A model generated the notes under the pieces. That model did no database searches, was not told the origin of the DNA, and saw nothing but the letters and a program-made list of their open reading frames with translations. The position numbers and the translations under genes are program-made. This document shows, piece by piece, positions 63,206 to 64,000 of a DNA stretch of 64,000 nucleotides. Numbering within the stretch: the first letter of the stretch is position 1; each line of letters begins with the position of its first letter. Origin of the DNA: Syntrophomonas zehnderi OL-4 (lineage in GTDB: Bacteria; Bacillota; Syntrophomonadia; Syntrophomonadales; Syntrophomonadaceae); assembly GCF_000983115.1 (NCBI RefSeq), contig NZ_CGIH01000013.1, forward strand, positions 41,765 through 105,764, given 5' to 3'.

Positions 63206-63876
63206 TACTATTCCCTTTCCTTCTTTTAGTGTATCCGTTGTCGATATGGAAGCAGACACAGATTACACAGATTATTACTTGCAAGATACCGGTAGCTTAA
63301 AAAAAATAAATATTTAGTTATTTGTTAAAAACCGGATACGACACTTCATTATATCAAGGTGTAATTAGGCTTTCAAACATATATTGGAACTGGTGATTCC
63401 GCTGATTATTAGTTGGGCAGTGAGAGGATAAAAAAGGTTTAACGAAAAATGGGTTAATAAGGTATTTTTATTTATACCGGGGGGCGATTTCGGGATAAAC
63501 CAATTTAAAAAAATAAAAAACCTTTAACCACTTTAAAATTATAGAGCAAACAAACGAGAAAATACAGCCTTAGAATAAGGATAACATGAATACCTACATA
63601 GACACGCAACCTAGTGTACTAATTTAAAAAAAGGCATAAATAGCGTTGACAGTTGTCGAATAGGATGATAATATAACTCTTGCGCGGCAGGCGAGAGTCG
63701 AAGCGCGAGATCTTGATAAAACAGAACAAAGAGAACAAGAAGTGCGAAAAAAAGGTTTTCTTAAATAGAAAGAAGACCAAGGTCCAGCGAAAAGAGTTTT
63801 AAAAAAAGCCAATCAAAACGCTGATAAAAGAAAAAGGTACGGGCAGCCTTAAAAAAGGGAAGCCTGTAGCAATATT
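63206..63876 (+). promoter_or_regulatory. Leader and promoter region of the rRNA operon
   Basis: About 670 bases, AT-rich, without a gene. It contains a short repeat ACACAGATTACACAGATT (~63256-63273) related to one after hypE, and the rRNA promoter at 63646. The ~200 bases between promoter and 16S are the transcribed leader. Confidence 0.7.
63646..63674 (+). promoter_or_regulatory. rRNA promoter
   Basis: TTGACA (63646-63651), a 17-base spacer and TAATAT (63669-63674). Near-consensus sigma-A promoter about 200 bases upstream of the 16S gene. Confidence 0.85.

Positions 63877-64000
<124 letters not shown>

Overview
The window looks like part of the chromosome of an anaerobic, syntrophy-type Clostridia (Firmicutes), most like the Syntrophomonadaceae. 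This is inference from gene content. It carries two extracytoplasmic hydrogenases, a quinone-linked complex I without its NADH-oxidising module next to an acyl-CoA dehydrogenase, a CoA-transferase, an LCP cell-wall enzyme, and typical Gram-positive Shine-Dalgarno and terminator signals. The first ~124 bases of a 16S rRNA gene lie at the right edge.

Layout. 1-1.1 kb: end of a zinc-type ABC importer (minus strand). 1.3-3.5 kb: exported [FeFe] hydrogenase with cytochrome b anchor (minus). 4.2-6.1 kb: DUF3842, FmdE-like and CooT/DUF4198 genes, probably about metal or nickel. 6.4-9.2 kb: CbiMNQO-type Ni/Co importer. 9.9-19.4 kb: hypAB, a membrane-bound exported [NiFe] hydrogenase whose large subunit has an in-frame UGA (selenocysteine) in the L1 motif, its cytochrome b and protease, then hypFCDE. 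19.5-28.7 kb: ordinary genes (CoA-transferase, deacetylase, thioesterase, ABC-F, HflX, LCP, flavin reductase). 29.2-39.1 kb: nuoABCDHIJKLMN. 39.3-47.4 kb: acyl-CoA dehydrogenase, K+/H+ antiporter, Ca-type P-ATPase, oligoendopeptidase F. 47.9-61.1 kb: a sugar locus with a giant glycosyltransferase-GH130 fusion, two PAS histidine kinases (one frameshifted), a GT4 glycosyltransferase, a phosphohexomutase and a mannose-1-phosphate guanylyltransferase. 61.4-63.2 kb: typA, followed by the rRNA promoter and 16S start.

How it fits together. Nickel uptake (CbiMNQO, the CooT fusion), hydrogenase maturation (HypA-F) and the [NiFe] enzyme form one supply-to-enzyme block. Both hydrogenases carry Tat-type signals on the small subunit and a cytochrome b, so both should exchange electrons between the quinone pool and H2 outside the membrane. 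Complex I and the acyl-CoA dehydrogenase could feed that same pool from fatty-acid oxidation.

The two most notable observations are these. (1) A structured leader RNA, each copy ending in an intrinsic terminator, occurs three times: twice in tandem before hypA and once before the [FeFe] hydrogenase. Compensatory base changes between copies support the fold. It looks like a shared hydrogenase riboswitch, possibly of the Moco/Tuco type. (2) The [NiFe] large subunit has selenocysteine at the second cysteine of L1, with a perfect SECIS-like hairpin at the right distance, rather than in L2 where known [NiFeSe] enzymes carry it.
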